Assembly (NCBI RefSeq): GCF_001428245.1
Contig: NZ_LMRV01000099.1
Location: 154,330-218,329, forward strand
Source: Paenibacillus sp. Soil522
GTDB taxonomy: Bacteria > Bacillota > Bacilli > Paenibacillales > Paenibacillaceae
Direction: 5' to 3'
DNA: 64,000 nt
Of this stretch, positions 46,057 to 55,629 are shown piece after piece. The first letter of the stretch is position 1; the number at the start of each line of letters is the position of its first letter. The translations under genes and the position numbers were made by a program. The notes below the pieces were generated by a model. The model had not been told where the DNA came from and did no database searches. It saw nothing but the letters and a program-made list of their open reading frames with translations.

Positions 46057-46608
46057 GTGAAAATCTATACGAAATCAGGAGACAAGGGCCAAACCAGCCT
46101 CGTTTACGGACAGCGGGTGTCAAAGCATTCTCCACGGGTTCATGCCTACGGGACGTGCGACGAGGCGAATTCGATGATCGGCTTGGCGCTCTCCACCCTG
46201 GGGCAAGACCAAGATTGGTCTTCCTTCCGGCAGCTCTTTCACGTTGTTCAAACGAAGCTGTTTCATGTAGGGGCGGAACTTTCGACTCCACCGGGAAAGA
46301 AGGTCGCCTGGCCGATTGCGAATGAGGATGTTCGTTACCTGGAGGAGCAAATTGACGACTTGGAGGCAAATTTGCCCCCATTAGCCAATTTTATTTTACC
46401 GGGAGGTCATATTTGCGGCGCTTCGCTTCACGCGGCAAGAACGATCGTTCGCCGTGCGGAAAGAATGACTGTTGAGGTTCAACAGGAGGAGGAACTCAAT
46501 CCGGTTGTCCTATCGTATTTAAACCGCCTCTCCGATTTGCTGTTCGTGGCTGCCCGGTATATCAATCATCGGACGGGAAATTCCGAACAGTCTTTGCATC
46601 ATGAATAA
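46057..46608 (+). CDS. Cob(I)alamin adenosyltransferase, PduO type
   Basis: The 183-residue enzyme adenosylates cob(I)alamin using ATP. It has the PduO ATP-binding motif YTKSGDKGQTSLVYGQRV, the conserved R-x-x-A region (YGTCDEANSMIGLA) and C-terminal LNRLSDLLFVAARYINHR. The start is GTG 46057 with GAGAGGAGGG upstream. It lies 21 nt after icmF, an operon whose product consumes the cofactor made here. Confidence 0.93.
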   Translation: MKIYTKSGDKGQTSLVYGQRVSKHSPRVHAYGTCDEANSMIGLALSTLGQDQDWSSFRQLFHVVQTKLFHVGAELSTPPGKKVAWPIANEDVRYLEEQIDDLEANLPPLANFILPGGHICGASLHAARTIVRRAERMTVEVQQEEELNPVVLSYLNRLSDLLFVAARYINHRTGNSEQSLHHE

Positions 46609-46718
46609 CGGGAAGTATGCAGCGCCGACTTAAAAAAGGTTAATAAAACTGCGGCTTTCTCCCGGTAATCCATAGGGGAGAGGCGCTATAATTCCACACG
46701 ATCCTGCAATTGCGCCGT

Positions 46719-46744
46719 AACCGCCAATATAATTGGCGGTTTTA
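46719..46744. terminator. Terminator between convergent genes
   Basis: AACCGCCAAT/ATTGGCGGTT around ATA, flanked by A and T runs. Confidence 0.85.
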
Positions 46745-46750
46745 TACTGT

Positions 46751-47629
46751 CTATCGAACCAGTTCAATAAACTTGCTTGCTGCACTGGTAAGCGGCATGT
46801 TTCGCATAATCATAATCCCCACGTGAGTGGGCGGTAGAGGCACGTCTAATTGAATCTCGTAGAGCGATCCCTCTTCCAGTTCCTTCGAAACGAATTCTCT
46901 GGTCACGTAAGAAATTCCGAGTCCCCTCCGCGCAAACTCGATGAGAAGATCCACGCTTCCAACCTCGATTTCAGGCTTGAGTGTATAGCCGTAGCTTTGG
47001 AATAATTCCGTAATGGCCATTCGTGCCCGGCTATTCCGGGAGAAAAGGATGACGGGGTACTGGAGCAGCATATCCAGCGATAGTACCTTTTCCTTAAGCT
47101 CGGCATATCTTGCGCCTGCTACAAAGCAATCCTGCAGTTGGATACTTTCCCTCACTTCAAGCTGTGAATCGACGATCGGCATGCGAACGACGCCCAAATC
47201 AATTCTGCCTTCTTTTAAGAAAGTGATAATTTCCGGCGTAGTTCCGTGATTCAGGTGCATCTTGATGCCGGGATGCTTCTGATGGAAGTCTTCCAAATAA
47301 GGAAGCAAATAATGCTTGAACAGCGAATCGCTTCCGCCGATCCGCAGTTCACCGCTATCCAAATTTTTAAGCGCGGACATTTTTTCTTCGGCCAGCGATA
47401 TTAAGATCTGAGCCTGCTCAATATAGGAATACAGGATGGACCCCTCTTGCGTTAGCGCAACGCCTTTGGAATTCCGATAAAACAGAGTGATGCCAAAGCT
47501 GTCTTCAAGCTGTTTGATGGCGTGGCTCACGCTCGGTTGAGTGAGGTACAAGGCCTTGGCAGCCTGTGTCAAGCTGCCTGTTTTCGCAGCCCAATAAAAT
47601 ACTTTGTACAATTCGTAATTTTTGTTCAT
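46751..47629 (-). CDS. LysR-family transcriptional regulator (divergent from zwf)
   Basis: The 292-residue LTTR has a winged HTH at residues 4-62 (SLTQAAKALYLTQPSVSHAIKQLE) and an effector domain. It is closely similar to the LysR gene at 7604-8485. It diverges from zwf with a 176 bp gap that contains several ATAG/CTAT elements (47635-47700), so it probably regulates the zwf-tkt-tal-pgi operon, an inference from position. Other possible targets and the effector are unknown. Confidence 0.87.
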   Translation of the reverse strand: MNKNYELYKVFYWAAKTGSLTQAAKALYLTQPSVSHAIKQLEDSFGITLFYRNSKGVALTQEGSILYSYIEQAQILISLAEEKMSALKNLDSGELRIGGSDSLFKHYLLPYLEDFHQKHPGIKMHLNHGTTPEIITFLKEGRIDLGVVRMPIVDSQLEVRESIQLQDCFVAGARYAELKEKVLSLDMLLQYPVILFSRNSRARMAITELFQSYGYTLKPEIEVGSVDLLIEFARRGLGISYVTREFVSKELEEGSLYEIQLDVPLPPTHVGIMIMRNMPLTSAASKFIELVR

Positions 47630-47805
47630 AGACGTGGTCTATAGCTCCTGTGAAATATATTAATTACTTGTATAGCTGATAAACGTATTATAGTTGAATA
47701 TAGAGAAAGAAACCAGAGCTTGCGGATGGGGAAGCGGTCATGTTGCTGTAAGGGCCGCTGGCACAATGCCGGTCAAAGAGAGTTCTGCTGGAAGGAGAAA
47801 GGAAA

Positions 47806-49332
47806 ATGGAGCCAACCACGTTTGTCTTGTTTGGAGCGACAGGGGATTTAGCCAAAAGGAAAATTTACCCTGCCTTGTATAATTTGTTCGTCGAACAGAA
47901 GCTGCCCCAATCATTCTCTTTGATTGGCCTTGGAAGAAGAGAACTATCTGATGAATCATTTCAAGCAAGTGTTGAGCAATCTCTCCGTCTTTTTTCAAGA
48001 CGTGAAGCGAACGACGCTGCATTAGTGAAAGATTTCATTCGTTCATTCCGTTACAGTGTTCTGGACATAGGCCGTAAAGAAGATTACCAGAAGCTGTTGC
48101 AACTGATCGAAGAGCGGGAAGAAGAGCTTCAAATTGCACCGAATCGGATGTTTTATTTATCCGTCGGACCTGAGTTTTTTAAACCAATCGCAGCAAACAT
48201 TCAAGATAGCGGACTCGGTTCCGCGAATGGCTGGAAGCGTCTCGTCATCGAGAAACCGTTCGGCCATGATTTGCAATCTGCTCGGGATCTGAATGAGAAA
48301 CTGAGCAAAGCGTTTGAAGAGCACGAAATTTTCCGGATCGATCATTATCTCGGTAAGCCGCTGGTGCAAAATCTTGAGGCTCTGCAGCAGACCAATCCGG
48401 TAATTCAAGCATTATGGACCAATCGTGATATTGCCAATGTGCAGATTTCGGCAAATGAAACAGTCGGCGTAGAAGAAAGAGCCGGTTATTACGATCATGT
48501 TGGCGCTGTAAGAGACATGTTCCAAAACCATATGCTGCAATTGCTTATGATGCTGGCGATTCACCTTCCGCCGAGCAACGCCTCCGAAAAGGTAAGCTTC
48601 AAGAAGAAGAAGGTAATGGAAGCTCTCAAGCCGCTGCAAAAACAGGACGTTAGTGTCAATGTTATCCGCGGGCAGTACAAAGAAGGAAGCATCCAAGGAA
48701 AGCCGGTTGTCGGCTATAAATCCGAACCGGGTATTGCTGCCGCATCCATGAACGATACGTTTATTGCTGCCAAATTGCAGATCGATGATTTATATTGGCG
48801 CGGAGTACCTTTTTATATTCGAACAGGCAAAAGAATGAAGGAAAAAACTACGCGGATCGTCGTTGAGTTTAAAGAGCCGTTAAAACAATCCTTCAATACA
48901 GGTAATAACAGTAAAGTTCCTAATCTTCTCGTATTTGAAATCAGTCCTAACGAAGGCGTTACGCTGCAATACAGTGCGAAGGATTCTGAGCATAAAGTGG
49001 ATTTTGAGCCCGTTCAAATCGATCTTCTTGCAAGTCGAGATGATGTTCCCGAGGCTTATGAAAATTTGATTTACGATGCTTTGAACGGAGACCCAACGTT
49101 CTTTGCGCATTGGGACGAAGTTGAATTGTCCTGGGAATGGGTTCAACCGATCTTAGATGCATTCGAAGAGAACCTAGTTCCTCTTCATCAGTATGCAGCG
49201 GGCACTTACGGACCTGCCGAATCCGATGCGTTACTCGCAAAGGACGGCTATCATTGGTGGTTCGATTCTAAACCTGAACAAGAAATAGAAGCAGAGGAGT
49301 TAAAACAATATGCCTATAACACAAACAATTGA
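47806..49332 (+). CDS. zwf: Glucose-6-phosphate 1-dehydrogenase
   Basis: G6PD oxidises glucose 6-phosphate to 6-phosphogluconolactone with NADP, the entry to the oxidative pentose phosphate pathway. The 508-residue protein has the coenzyme fingerprint FGATGDLAKRK (residues 8-18), the substrate-binding motif RIDHYLGKPL, and EKPFGHD. GAAGGAG precedes the ATG. It overlaps tkt by 23 nt. 6-phosphogluconate dehydrogenase is not next to it. Confidence 0.95.
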   Translation: MEPTTFVLFGATGDLAKRKIYPALYNLFVEQKLPQSFSLIGLGRRELSDESFQASVEQSLRLFSRREANDAALVKDFIRSFRYSVLDIGRKEDYQKLLQLIEEREEELQIAPNRMFYLSVGPEFFKPIAANIQDSGLGSANGWKRLVIEKPFGHDLQSARDLNEKLSKAFEEHEIFRIDHYLGKPLVQNLEALQQTNPVIQALWTNRDIANVQISANETVGVEERAGYYDHVGAVRDMFQNHMLQLLMMLAIHLPPSNASEKVSFKKKKVMEALKPLQKQDVSVNVIRGQYKEGSIQGKPVVGYKSEPGIAAASMNDTFIAAKLQIDDLYWRGVPFYIRTGKRMKEKTTRIVVEFKEPLKQSFNTGNNSKVPNLLVFEISPNEGVTLQYSAKDSEHKVDFEPVQIDLLASRDDVPEAYENLIYDALNGDPTFFAHWDEVELSWEWVQPILDAFEENLVPLHQYAAGTYGPAESDALLAKDGYHWWFDSKPEQEIEAEELKQYAYNTNN

Positions 49333-51304
49333 TCAGTTAGCGATCGATACGATCCGTACCTTGTCGATCGATGCCATTAACAGCGCCAATTCCGGCCATC
49401 CGGGGTTGCCAATGGGAGCTGCGCCGATGGCTTACACTCTTTGGTCCCAATTTTTAAATCACAATCCCGGCCATGCAAAGTGGTTTAACCGTGACCGCTT
49501 CGTTCTGTCTGCGGGTCATGGTTCGGCGTTGCTATACAGCCTTCTGCATTTGTCCGGATATCAGGTGTCGATTGATGACTTAAAACAGTTCCGCAAGCTG
49601 AACAGCAAAACCCCTGGACATCCTGAATTTGGTCACACGGATGGTGTAGATGCTACAACCGGTCCTTTAGGACAAGGGGTTGCTATGGCAGTCGGGATGG
49701 CGATGGCCGAAGCTCATCTGGCCGCGAAATTCAATCAAGACGGTTTCCCGGTGGTTGATCATTATACGTATGCGCTTGTCGGAGACGGCTGTTTGATGGA
49801 AGGGATCTCATACGAGGCGATGTCTATGGCAGGACATATGAAGCTTGACAAATTAATCGTATTGTATGATTCCAACGATATCTCCTTGGACGGCGAGCTG
49901 AACCTTTCGTTTGGCGAGAATATCCAAAAAAGAGCGGAATCGGCGAACTGGCAATATTTACGGGTTGAGGACGGTAATGATATTTCAAAAATTGCCGAAT
50001 CGATCGCGGCAGCCAAGCAAAATAATTCGCAGCCTACGCTCATCGAGATTCGGACGATCATCGGTTACGGCAGCAAAGCAGCCGGAACGAACAAAGTACA
50101 CGGTAATCCGCTCGGCAAAGAAGAGGCGAAAGCAACTAAAGAAGTTTATGGCTGGCATTACGAGGAAGAGTTTACCGTTCCGGAAGAAGTTAAAGCTCAT
50201 TATGAAAAGTTAAAACGTGAGGGCGAGTCCAAAGAAGCAGAATGGAATAATCTTGTCGCTTCCTATACGGCGCAATATCCTGAGCAAGGTAAGGAGCTCG
50301 AGCAAGTTATCGACGGTTCTGTATCGATCGATGCCGAAAACATCCTTACGTTTGACGCTTCCAAAACCGTTTCTACCCGCGTAGCGAGCGGTCAAGCGAT
50401 CAATCATTACATTAAAACCGTTCCTTCGATCTTTGGAGGCAGCGCCGATCTATCGCATTCGACGATGACGGATATCAGCGGTGAGCAAATTTTCGCCATC
50501 GAATCCTATTCGGGACGCAATATTTACTTTGGCGTTCGTGAGCATGCAATGGGTGCAGCCGGCAACGGCATGGCGCTTCATGGCGGCGTAAAACCTTTCG
50601 TCAGCACATTCTTCGTATTCAGCGATTATTTGCGTCCGTCTATACGTTTGGCTGCACTGCAAAAGCTGCCTGTTATTTATGTATTTACCCATGATTCCAT
50701 TGCAGTCGGGGAAGATGGGCCTACTCATGAACCCGTCGAGCACTTGGCTGCACTGCGCACCATTCCGGGTCTAACGGTCATCAGACCATCCGATGCCAAT
50801 GAAACGGCAAATGCATGGGCATATGCGCTGCAGCAAAATGAAGGACCGGTAGCTCTGGTGCTGAGCAGACAAAATCTTCCGGTTTACGAAGCGACCAAGG
50901 CCAATATTGAAGGGTTATCCAAAGGAGCTTATGTTTTGGCGGAAACCAACAATCAGCCGGATGTCATCCTGATCGGAACCGGATCCGAAGTTTCACTTGC
51001 TATGAGCGCCAAAGCGGAGCTTGAGCAGGATAACATCTCTGTACGCGTGGTTGCCATGCCGAGCAGAGAACTGTTTAATCGACAATCCGAAGACTACAAG
51101 GAAACTGTTCTTCCTTCTTCTGTTACGAAGCGGATTGCGATGGAAGCAGGCATTTCGTTAGGCTGGGAGCGTTACACGGGACCAGGCGGAAAAGTATTGG
51201 CAATCGATACGTTCGGCGCATCTGGACCGGGGAATCAGGTTATGGAATACTTTGGTTTCTCCACTGATAATGTGGTTCGCCTGACGAAAGATTTGCTAAA
51301 GTAA
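49310..51304 (+). CDS. tkt: Transketolase
   Basis: The 664-residue thiamine-diphosphate enzyme moves two-carbon units between pentose phosphates. Signatures: NSGHPGLPMGAAPMAY near the N-terminus, GDGCLMEGISYEAMSMAGH with the ThDP motif ending around N188, SADLSHS, and REHAMGAAGNGMALHGG with the catalytic Glu. It starts inside the end of zwf (23 nt overlap), which implies coupled expression. Confidence 0.96.
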   Translation: MPITQTIDQLAIDTIRTLSIDAINSANSGHPGLPMGAAPMAYTLWSQFLNHNPGHAKWFNRDRFVLSAGHGSALLYSLLHLSGYQVSIDDLKQFRKLNSKTPGHPEFGHTDGVDATTGPLGQGVAMAVGMAMAEAHLAAKFNQDGFPVVDHYTYALVGDGCLMEGISYEAMSMAGHMKLDKLIVLYDSNDISLDGELNLSFGENIQKRAESANWQYLRVEDGNDISKIAESIAAAKQNNSQPTLIEIRTIIGYGSKAAGTNKVHGNPLGKEEAKATKEVYGWHYEEEFTVPEEVKAHYEKLKREGESKEAEWNNLVASYTAQYPEQGKELEQVIDGSVSIDAENILTFDASKTVSTRVASGQAINHYIKTVPSIFGGSADLSHSTMTDISGEQIFAIESYSGRNIYFGVREHAMGAAGNGMALHGGVKPFVSTFFVFSDYLRPSIRLAALQKLPVIYVFTHDSIAVGEDGPTHEPVEHLAALRTIPGLTVIRPSDANETANAWAYALQQNEGPVALVLSRQNLPVYEATKANIEGLSKGAYVLAETNNQPDVILIGTGSEVSLAMSAKAELEQDNISVRVVAMPSRELFNRQSEDYKETVLPSSVTKRIAMEAGISLGWERYTGPGGKVLAIDTFGASGPGNQVMEYFGFSTDNVVRLTKDLLK

Positions 51305-51365
51305 TAAAAAATAATTTAAAATAACGGATGAAGCAATAAAAAATGAATTCAAAATAACGGAGGTA
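51303..51365 (+). repeat. Tandem ~31 bp duplication before tal, including the ribosome-binding site
   Basis: Two copies of a unit reading ATAAAAAAT-aatt-(t/c)AAAATAACGGA follow one another between tkt and tal. The second ends in the GGAGGT Shine-Dalgarno of tal; the first has GGATGAAG at the equivalent place. Confidence 0.75.
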
Positions 51366-51372
51366 GTTAACT

Positions 51373-52041
51373 ATGAAATTTTTTATCGATACTGCAAATG
51401 TGGAAGACATCAAAAAAGCGTATAAAGTCGGCGTATTATCCGGTGTTACGACGAATCCATCTTTGGTTGCCAAGGAAGGCGTGAAATTCGAAGATCGTAT
51501 TGCTGAGATTTTGCGTGAAGTGCCTGAGGTTGAATCCGTTTCTGCAGAAGTAACGCCTGATGCGATTACAGCTGACGAAATGATTGCACAAGCAAACGAA
51601 CTGATCAAAATCAATGATAATGACCCTAACATCACAATCAAGCTTCCGATGACGCTTGCAGGCCTGGAAGCTTGCCGTTACCTGACTAAAAAAGGCGTAA
51701 AAACAAACGTGACGTTGATTTTCACGGTGAACCAAGCACTCTTGGCTGCTCGCGCTGGCGCTACTTATGTATCTCCGTTCCTTGGCCGCTTGGATGACAT
51801 CTCGGAAGACGGCGTTCAACTGATCGTAAAAGTTGCTGAATTGTTCCGTACGCATAATCTTGATGCGCAAATTATCGCTGCTTCCGTTCGTCACCCGGAT
51901 CACGTGACTCGCGTAGCAATGGCAGGCGCTCATATTGCAACAATTCCATTCTCGGTTATCGAGCAAATTTCCAAGCATCCTCTAACAGATCAAGGGATGG
52001 AGAAATTCGCTGCCGACTGGAAAAAAACAGTTTTGGTATAA
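51373..52041 (+). CDS. tal: Transaldolase (TalC/fructose-6-phosphate aldolase type)
   Basis: The 222-residue protein is a short transaldolase of the TalC group. The N-terminal FFIDTANVEDIKKA and GVTTNPSLVAKEG signatures are present, and the Schiff-base Lys lies in ITIKLPMT. It transfers a dihydroxyacetone unit in the non-oxidative pentose phosphate pathway. GGAGGT is about 9 nt before the ATG. Codon use is strongly biased towards well-expressed codons compared with its neighbours, which fits high expression. Confidence 0.93.
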   Translation: MKFFIDTANVEDIKKAYKVGVLSGVTTNPSLVAKEGVKFEDRIAEILREVPEVESVSAEVTPDAITADEMIAQANELIKINDNDPNITIKLPMTLAGLEACRYLTKKGVKTNVTLIFTVNQALLAARAGATYVSPFLGRLDDISEDGVQLIVKVAELFRTHNLDAQIIAASVRHPDHVTRVAMAGAHIATIPFSVIEQISKHPLTDQGMEKFAADWKKTVLV

Positions 52042-52081
52042 GTTGCAATAACTAAATGCGCGTTGAAAGGACACGGTTCAG

Positions 52082-53431
52082 ATGACGATTTCATTTGATT
52101 ATTCCAATACACTATCATTTATCCAGCAGCATGAAGTGGATTACTTCAGTGAGTTTGTGAATGTGGCACACCGTATGCTTCATGAGAAGCAAGGCCCAGG
52201 ATCCGATTATCTGGGCTGGGTTGATCTGCCGCTTCAATATGATCAAGAAGAATTTGCAAGGATTAAAGCAGCCGCACAACGCATTCGCAGCCATTCCGAA
52301 GCTTTGGTCGTCATTGGTATTGGCGGTTCCTATTTGGGTGCAAGATCCGCGATCGAAGCGCTGTCCCATACGTTCCATAATCAGATGAGCGGGAATACCC
52401 AAGTGTATTTTGCCGGACAAAATATCAGCTCTACGTATATGACTCATTTGTTGGAGCTGCTTGAGGGCAAGGATATTTCCCTGAATGTCATTTCCAAGTC
52501 GGGAACGACGACGGAGCCGGCAATCGCATTCCGTATTTTGAAAGACTATATGGAGAAAAAATACGGAAAAGAAGAAGCGCAAAAACGTATCTTCGCGACA
52601 ACCGATTCATCTAAAGGTGCATTAAAAAAACTTGCCGATGAAGAAGGCTACGAAACCTTCGTTATTCCTGACGATGTTGGCGGACGTTATTCCGTTCTAA
52701 CAGCCGTAGGGCTTCTGCCTATCGCCGTTGCCGGACTTGACATCGATCAAATGATGGCCGGAGCCGCTGCCGCTGCACGGAAATACAATAATCCAGATCT
52801 TGCTACAAATGAAAGCTATCAATATGCGGCCGTTCGCAATGCCCTTTACCGCAAGGGGAAAACGATCGAGCTGCTGGCTAACTTTGAACCGTCCTTGCAC
52901 TATGTGTCCGAATGGTGGAAGCAGCTGTTCGGCGAAAGCGAGGGCAAAGACCAGAAGGGACTTTATCCCGCATCCGTCGATTTTACGACTGATCTGCATT
53001 CGATGGGACAGTATGTCCAGGAAGGTCGCCGCGATCTTATTGAGACGGTGCTAACGGTTGCGAAACCGAAGGTAGAATGGACTATTCAAGAGGACGCTGG
53101 CAATCTGGACGGATTGAATTTTATTGCGGGCATGACGATGGACGCAGTGAACAAGAAGGCAGCCGAAGGAACAAGGCTTGCCCATGTTGACGGAGGCGTG
53201 CCAAATCTGGTTGTAGAGCTGGATGAGCTCAATGAATATACGTACGGCGAAATGGTGTACTTCTTCGAGAAGGCATGCGGCATTAGCGGCTTGCTGCTCG
53301 GGGTGAACCCGTTCGATCAGCCGGGAGTAGAAGCATACAAGATCAATATGTTTGCGCTGCTTGGCAAGCCGGGTTTTGAAGCGCAAAAAGCCGAGCTCAT
53401 CAAGCGTTTATCTGCAAAAGGACAGGAATAA
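52082..53431 (+). CDS. pgi: Glucose-6-phosphate isomerase
   Basis: The 449-residue PGI interconverts glucose 6-phosphate and fructose 6-phosphate. Motifs include VIGIGGSYLGARSAIEAL, SKSGTTTEPAIAFR (phosphate binding), GGRYSVLTAVGLLPIAVAG and the signature GVNPFDQPGVEAYK. It is the last gene of the zwf-tkt-tal-pgi operon, 40 nt after tal, so the operon can recycle fructose 6-phosphate into the oxidative branch. Confidence 0.96.
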   Translation: MTISFDYSNTLSFIQQHEVDYFSEFVNVAHRMLHEKQGPGSDYLGWVDLPLQYDQEEFARIKAAAQRIRSHSEALVVIGIGGSYLGARSAIEALSHTFHNQMSGNTQVYFAGQNISSTYMTHLLELLEGKDISLNVISKSGTTTEPAIAFRILKDYMEKKYGKEEAQKRIFATTDSSKGALKKLADEEGYETFVIPDDVGGRYSVLTAVGLLPIAVAGLDIDQMMAGAAAAARKYNNPDLATNESYQYAAVRNALYRKGKTIELLANFEPSLHYVSEWWKQLFGESEGKDQKGLYPASVDFTTDLHSMGQYVQEGRRDLIETVLTVAKPKVEWTIQEDAGNLDGLNFIAGMTMDAVNKKAAEGTRLAHVDGGVPNLVVELDELNEYTYGEMVYFFEKACGISGLLLGVNPFDQPGVEAYKINMFALLGKPGFEAQKAELIKRLSAKGQE

Positions 53432-53486
53432 AGGAATTTCAATGAGATAAAAGCAAATCAATGATTTGTATAAGTAGATATGTACG

Positions 53487-53521
53487 AAGGAGCAGTATGC
53501 GACAGCAACTGCTCCTTTTTG
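53487..53521 (+). terminator. Rho-independent terminator of the zwf operon
   Basis: AAGGAGCAGT/ACTGCTCCTT with ATGCGACAGCA loop, then TTTTG. Confidence 0.92.
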
Positions 53522-53577
53522 TGCTTAGTTTTTTTGATGCAGGTTAATGAAGGCGTGAAGATTTATTTCTTGCTATT

Positions 53578-54456
53578 TTAGGTGGACAATCGGATTCCTT
53601 GAACCGCCGTCTGTTCCTCTGTGGTCAGCGGGCTCAGCGGCTCCCGGAAATAGCCTGCCGCGATACCATGGCTTGCGAAGAGATGGCGGATGACCCTGAT
53701 CCATCCGATGCTGCCGAGGAGCTCCAGGCTTTCACGCAGCTTCCCGAGTTCATGATGAGCCTGTACGCTATTTCCTTCACGCAGAAGCTGGATAATTTTT
53801 AAAAATTCAAGCGGAAAGAGATTTCCGGCGACGCTCGTTAAGCCGTCATATCCCTTATCGAAGTAATCGGCGATGGCTAGGTCGAAGCCCGACAGCACTT
53901 GAAAGTCCGTCCCCAGCTCTGCTTTGATTTCTTTGATTCTGTCAGGATTTCCAGCCTCCTTGAGCGCGATAATCTGAGGGAACTCCTTCACAAGGCGAAA
54001 CAGCGTCTCCATCTCCAAGTTGAATCCTGTCCGTAGAGGATTGTTATACAGCATGAGCGGCAGGGAGGTAGCAGAACACACCTCTTGGACATATAAAGCT
54101 GCTTCCCTCTGGTTCGGGCGAACATAGGGCGGAAAACCGAGCATGATCGCCGAAAGCCCGGTCTGCTCAGCTTCCCGGGCCAGTCGGACGGCGTCTCGGG
54201 TGCGCACAGTGGCGACACCGGCATATAACGGCATGCTGCCCGGAGCGGCATCTTTGACGCTCTGATAGAGGAAGATTCTTTCCTCCAGCGTCAGTGAATG
54301 CTGTTCTCCTGTTGAGCCGCTGACCAGCAGGGCAGGTACCTGATTATAGGTATAATAATTTACCATCTGCCGGACACTCGCCTGATCAACAGCGCCTTGC
54401 TGGCTAAATGGAGTAATCATGGCGACACTGTAAGGTTGAAAAGGATGAGTGGTCAT
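53578..54456 (-). CDS. Dihydrodipicolinate synthase/N-acetylneuraminate lyase family aldolase
   Basis: The 292-residue barrel has the family's GSTGEQHSLT motif (phosphate/carboxylate loop), Tyr in LMLYNNP and the Schiff-base Lys in IALKEAGNP. It is diverged from biosynthetic DapA, lacking lysine-cluster context, and may be a catabolic lyase for a keto-acid. ATG 54456 is taken with AAGGAG 10 nt upstream; TTG 54459 is possible. It diverges from a LysR gene that lies before metE. Confidence 0.85.
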   Translation of the reverse strand: MTTHPFQPYSVAMITPFSQQGAVDQASVRQMVNYYTYNQVPALLVSGSTGEQHSLTLEERIFLYQSVKDAAPGSMPLYAGVATVRTRDAVRLAREAEQTGLSAIMLGFPPYVRPNQREAALYVQEVCSATSLPLMLYNNPLRTGFNLEMETLFRLVKEFPQIIALKEAGNPDRIKEIKAELGTDFQVLSGFDLAIADYFDKGYDGLTSVAGNLFPLEFLKIIQLLREGNSVQAHHELGKLRESLELLGSIGWIRVIRHLFASHGIAAGYFREPLSPLTTEEQTAVQGIRLST

Positions 54457-54667
54457 CAATGAACGTCTCCTTATTAGGAAGGGCCCGAGCCCTTCTTATT
54501 TATTTTATAAGTGTCTTAATCATAACATTATCCGTTTGTTTGTCATCATCCACTGGATGATAAGTTCTTACCGTGACAAGCTTGTTTTATATGTATAATG
54601 GAAGGAAGAACATTGAAGCTATCCACCAGCCGGTGAGTCTATCGAGATGTTAGAGGGGAGTATTTCA

Positions 54668-55570
54668 TTGACTCTACAGCAATTAAAGTACGTAATTGAG
54701 GTCGCCAATCGGGGCTCCATTAATGAAGCCGCCAAGCGGTTGTTTATTTCTCAGCCTAGTCTTTCAAATGCGATTAAGGATCTGGAAGAAGAAATACAGT
54801 TTGCGATTTTTGAACGATCCAATAAAGGGATCTCACTTTCTAAGGAGGGTGTTGAATTTTTAAGTTATGCAAGGCAGGTAGTCGAGCAGGCGGAATTGTT
54901 GGAAAGTCGGTATCTTAATGCTAAGCCTTCCCCGCAGCATTTTTCGGTTTCTACCCAACATTATGCTTTCGCGGTGAATGCATTTGTGAGTCTGGTTCGG
55001 GAGTATGGCCAGGATGAATATGAGTTAACTTTACGAGAGACCAAAACCTATGAAATTATTGAGGATGTCAAAAATTTGCGCAGCGAGATCGGGATCTTAT
55101 ATCTTAATGAGTTCAATGGGAAAGTCATTAACAAGCTGCTCAAAACCGCGAACTTGCAATTCATCAGCTTATTTAGGGCTAAGCCGCATATTTTTATCAG
55201 TATTAAGAACCCTTTGGCAAATCAATCGATCGTAACCATTGACCAGCTTCAGAATTATCCGTATCTGTCCTTTGATCAAGGCGAGTATAATTCTTTTCAT
55301 TTTTCAGAAGAGATTCTCAGTACGATGTCACATAAGAAAAGCATCCGTGTAAATGACCGGGCGACGCTTTTCAATTTATTGATCGGATTAAACGGATATA
55401 CCATATCGACAGGGGTTCTAAGCGCCGATTTAAATGGCAATGAAATCATTCCCGTACCTTTGGATTGTGAGGAAACCATCAATGTCGGTTGGATTTCCCA
55501 TAAAAATGCTTCGTTGTCCAAGCTCGGAGCGGCATATATAGAAGCGCTAATGCGAGCGATAGCCCCATAA
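54668..55570 (+). CDS. LysR-family regulator, probable MetR/CmbR-type controller of metE
   Basis: The 300-residue LTTR uses TTG 54668 with GAGGGGAG about 7 nt upstream; the ATG at 54647 has no site. HTH: TLQQLKYVIEVANRGSINEAAKRLFISQPSLSNAIKDLE. The effector domain resembles MetR/CmbR-type LTTRs of Bacillota rather than the two other LysR proteins in the window. Two dyads follow directly, before metE in the same orientation, and one matches a MET-box. Assignment to methionine control is inferred from this context. Confidence 0.8.
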   Translation: MTLQQLKYVIEVANRGSINEAAKRLFISQPSLSNAIKDLEEEIQFAIFERSNKGISLSKEGVEFLSYARQVVEQAELLESRYLNAKPSPQHFSVSTQHYAFAVNAFVSLVREYGQDEYELTLRETKTYEIIEDVKNLRSEIGILYLNEFNGKVINKLLKTANLQFISLFRAKPHIFISIKNPLANQSIVTIDQLQNYPYLSFDQGEYNSFHFSEEILSTMSHKKSIRVNDRATLFNLLIGLNGYTISTGVLSADLNGNEIIPVPLDCEETINVGWISHKNASLSKLGAAYIEALMRAIAP

Positions 55571-55579
55571 AAACTCTGA

Positions 55580-55597
55580 TATAGCCAAAGGCTATGA
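55580..55597. promoter_or_regulatory. Dyad upstream of metE (TATAGCC-AAA-GGCTAT)
   Basis: A perfect inverted repeat with a 3 nt loop, 4 bp before the second, larger dyad. It could be an operator half-cluster or the terminator of the LysR gene. Confidence 0.5.
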
Positions 55598-55600
55598 CTA

Positions 55601-55629
55601 GATATAGTTTAATCCAGTTATACTATATC
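55601..55629. promoter_or_regulatory. MET-box-like LTTR operator upstream of metE
   Basis: GATATAGT-t-TAA, 5 nt, TTA-t-ACTATATC, a symmetrical 29 bp site. Its TATAGTTT/ACTATA halves match the MetR/CmbR MET-box consensus known from streptococci. It lies 49 bp before metE. Confidence 0.65.
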
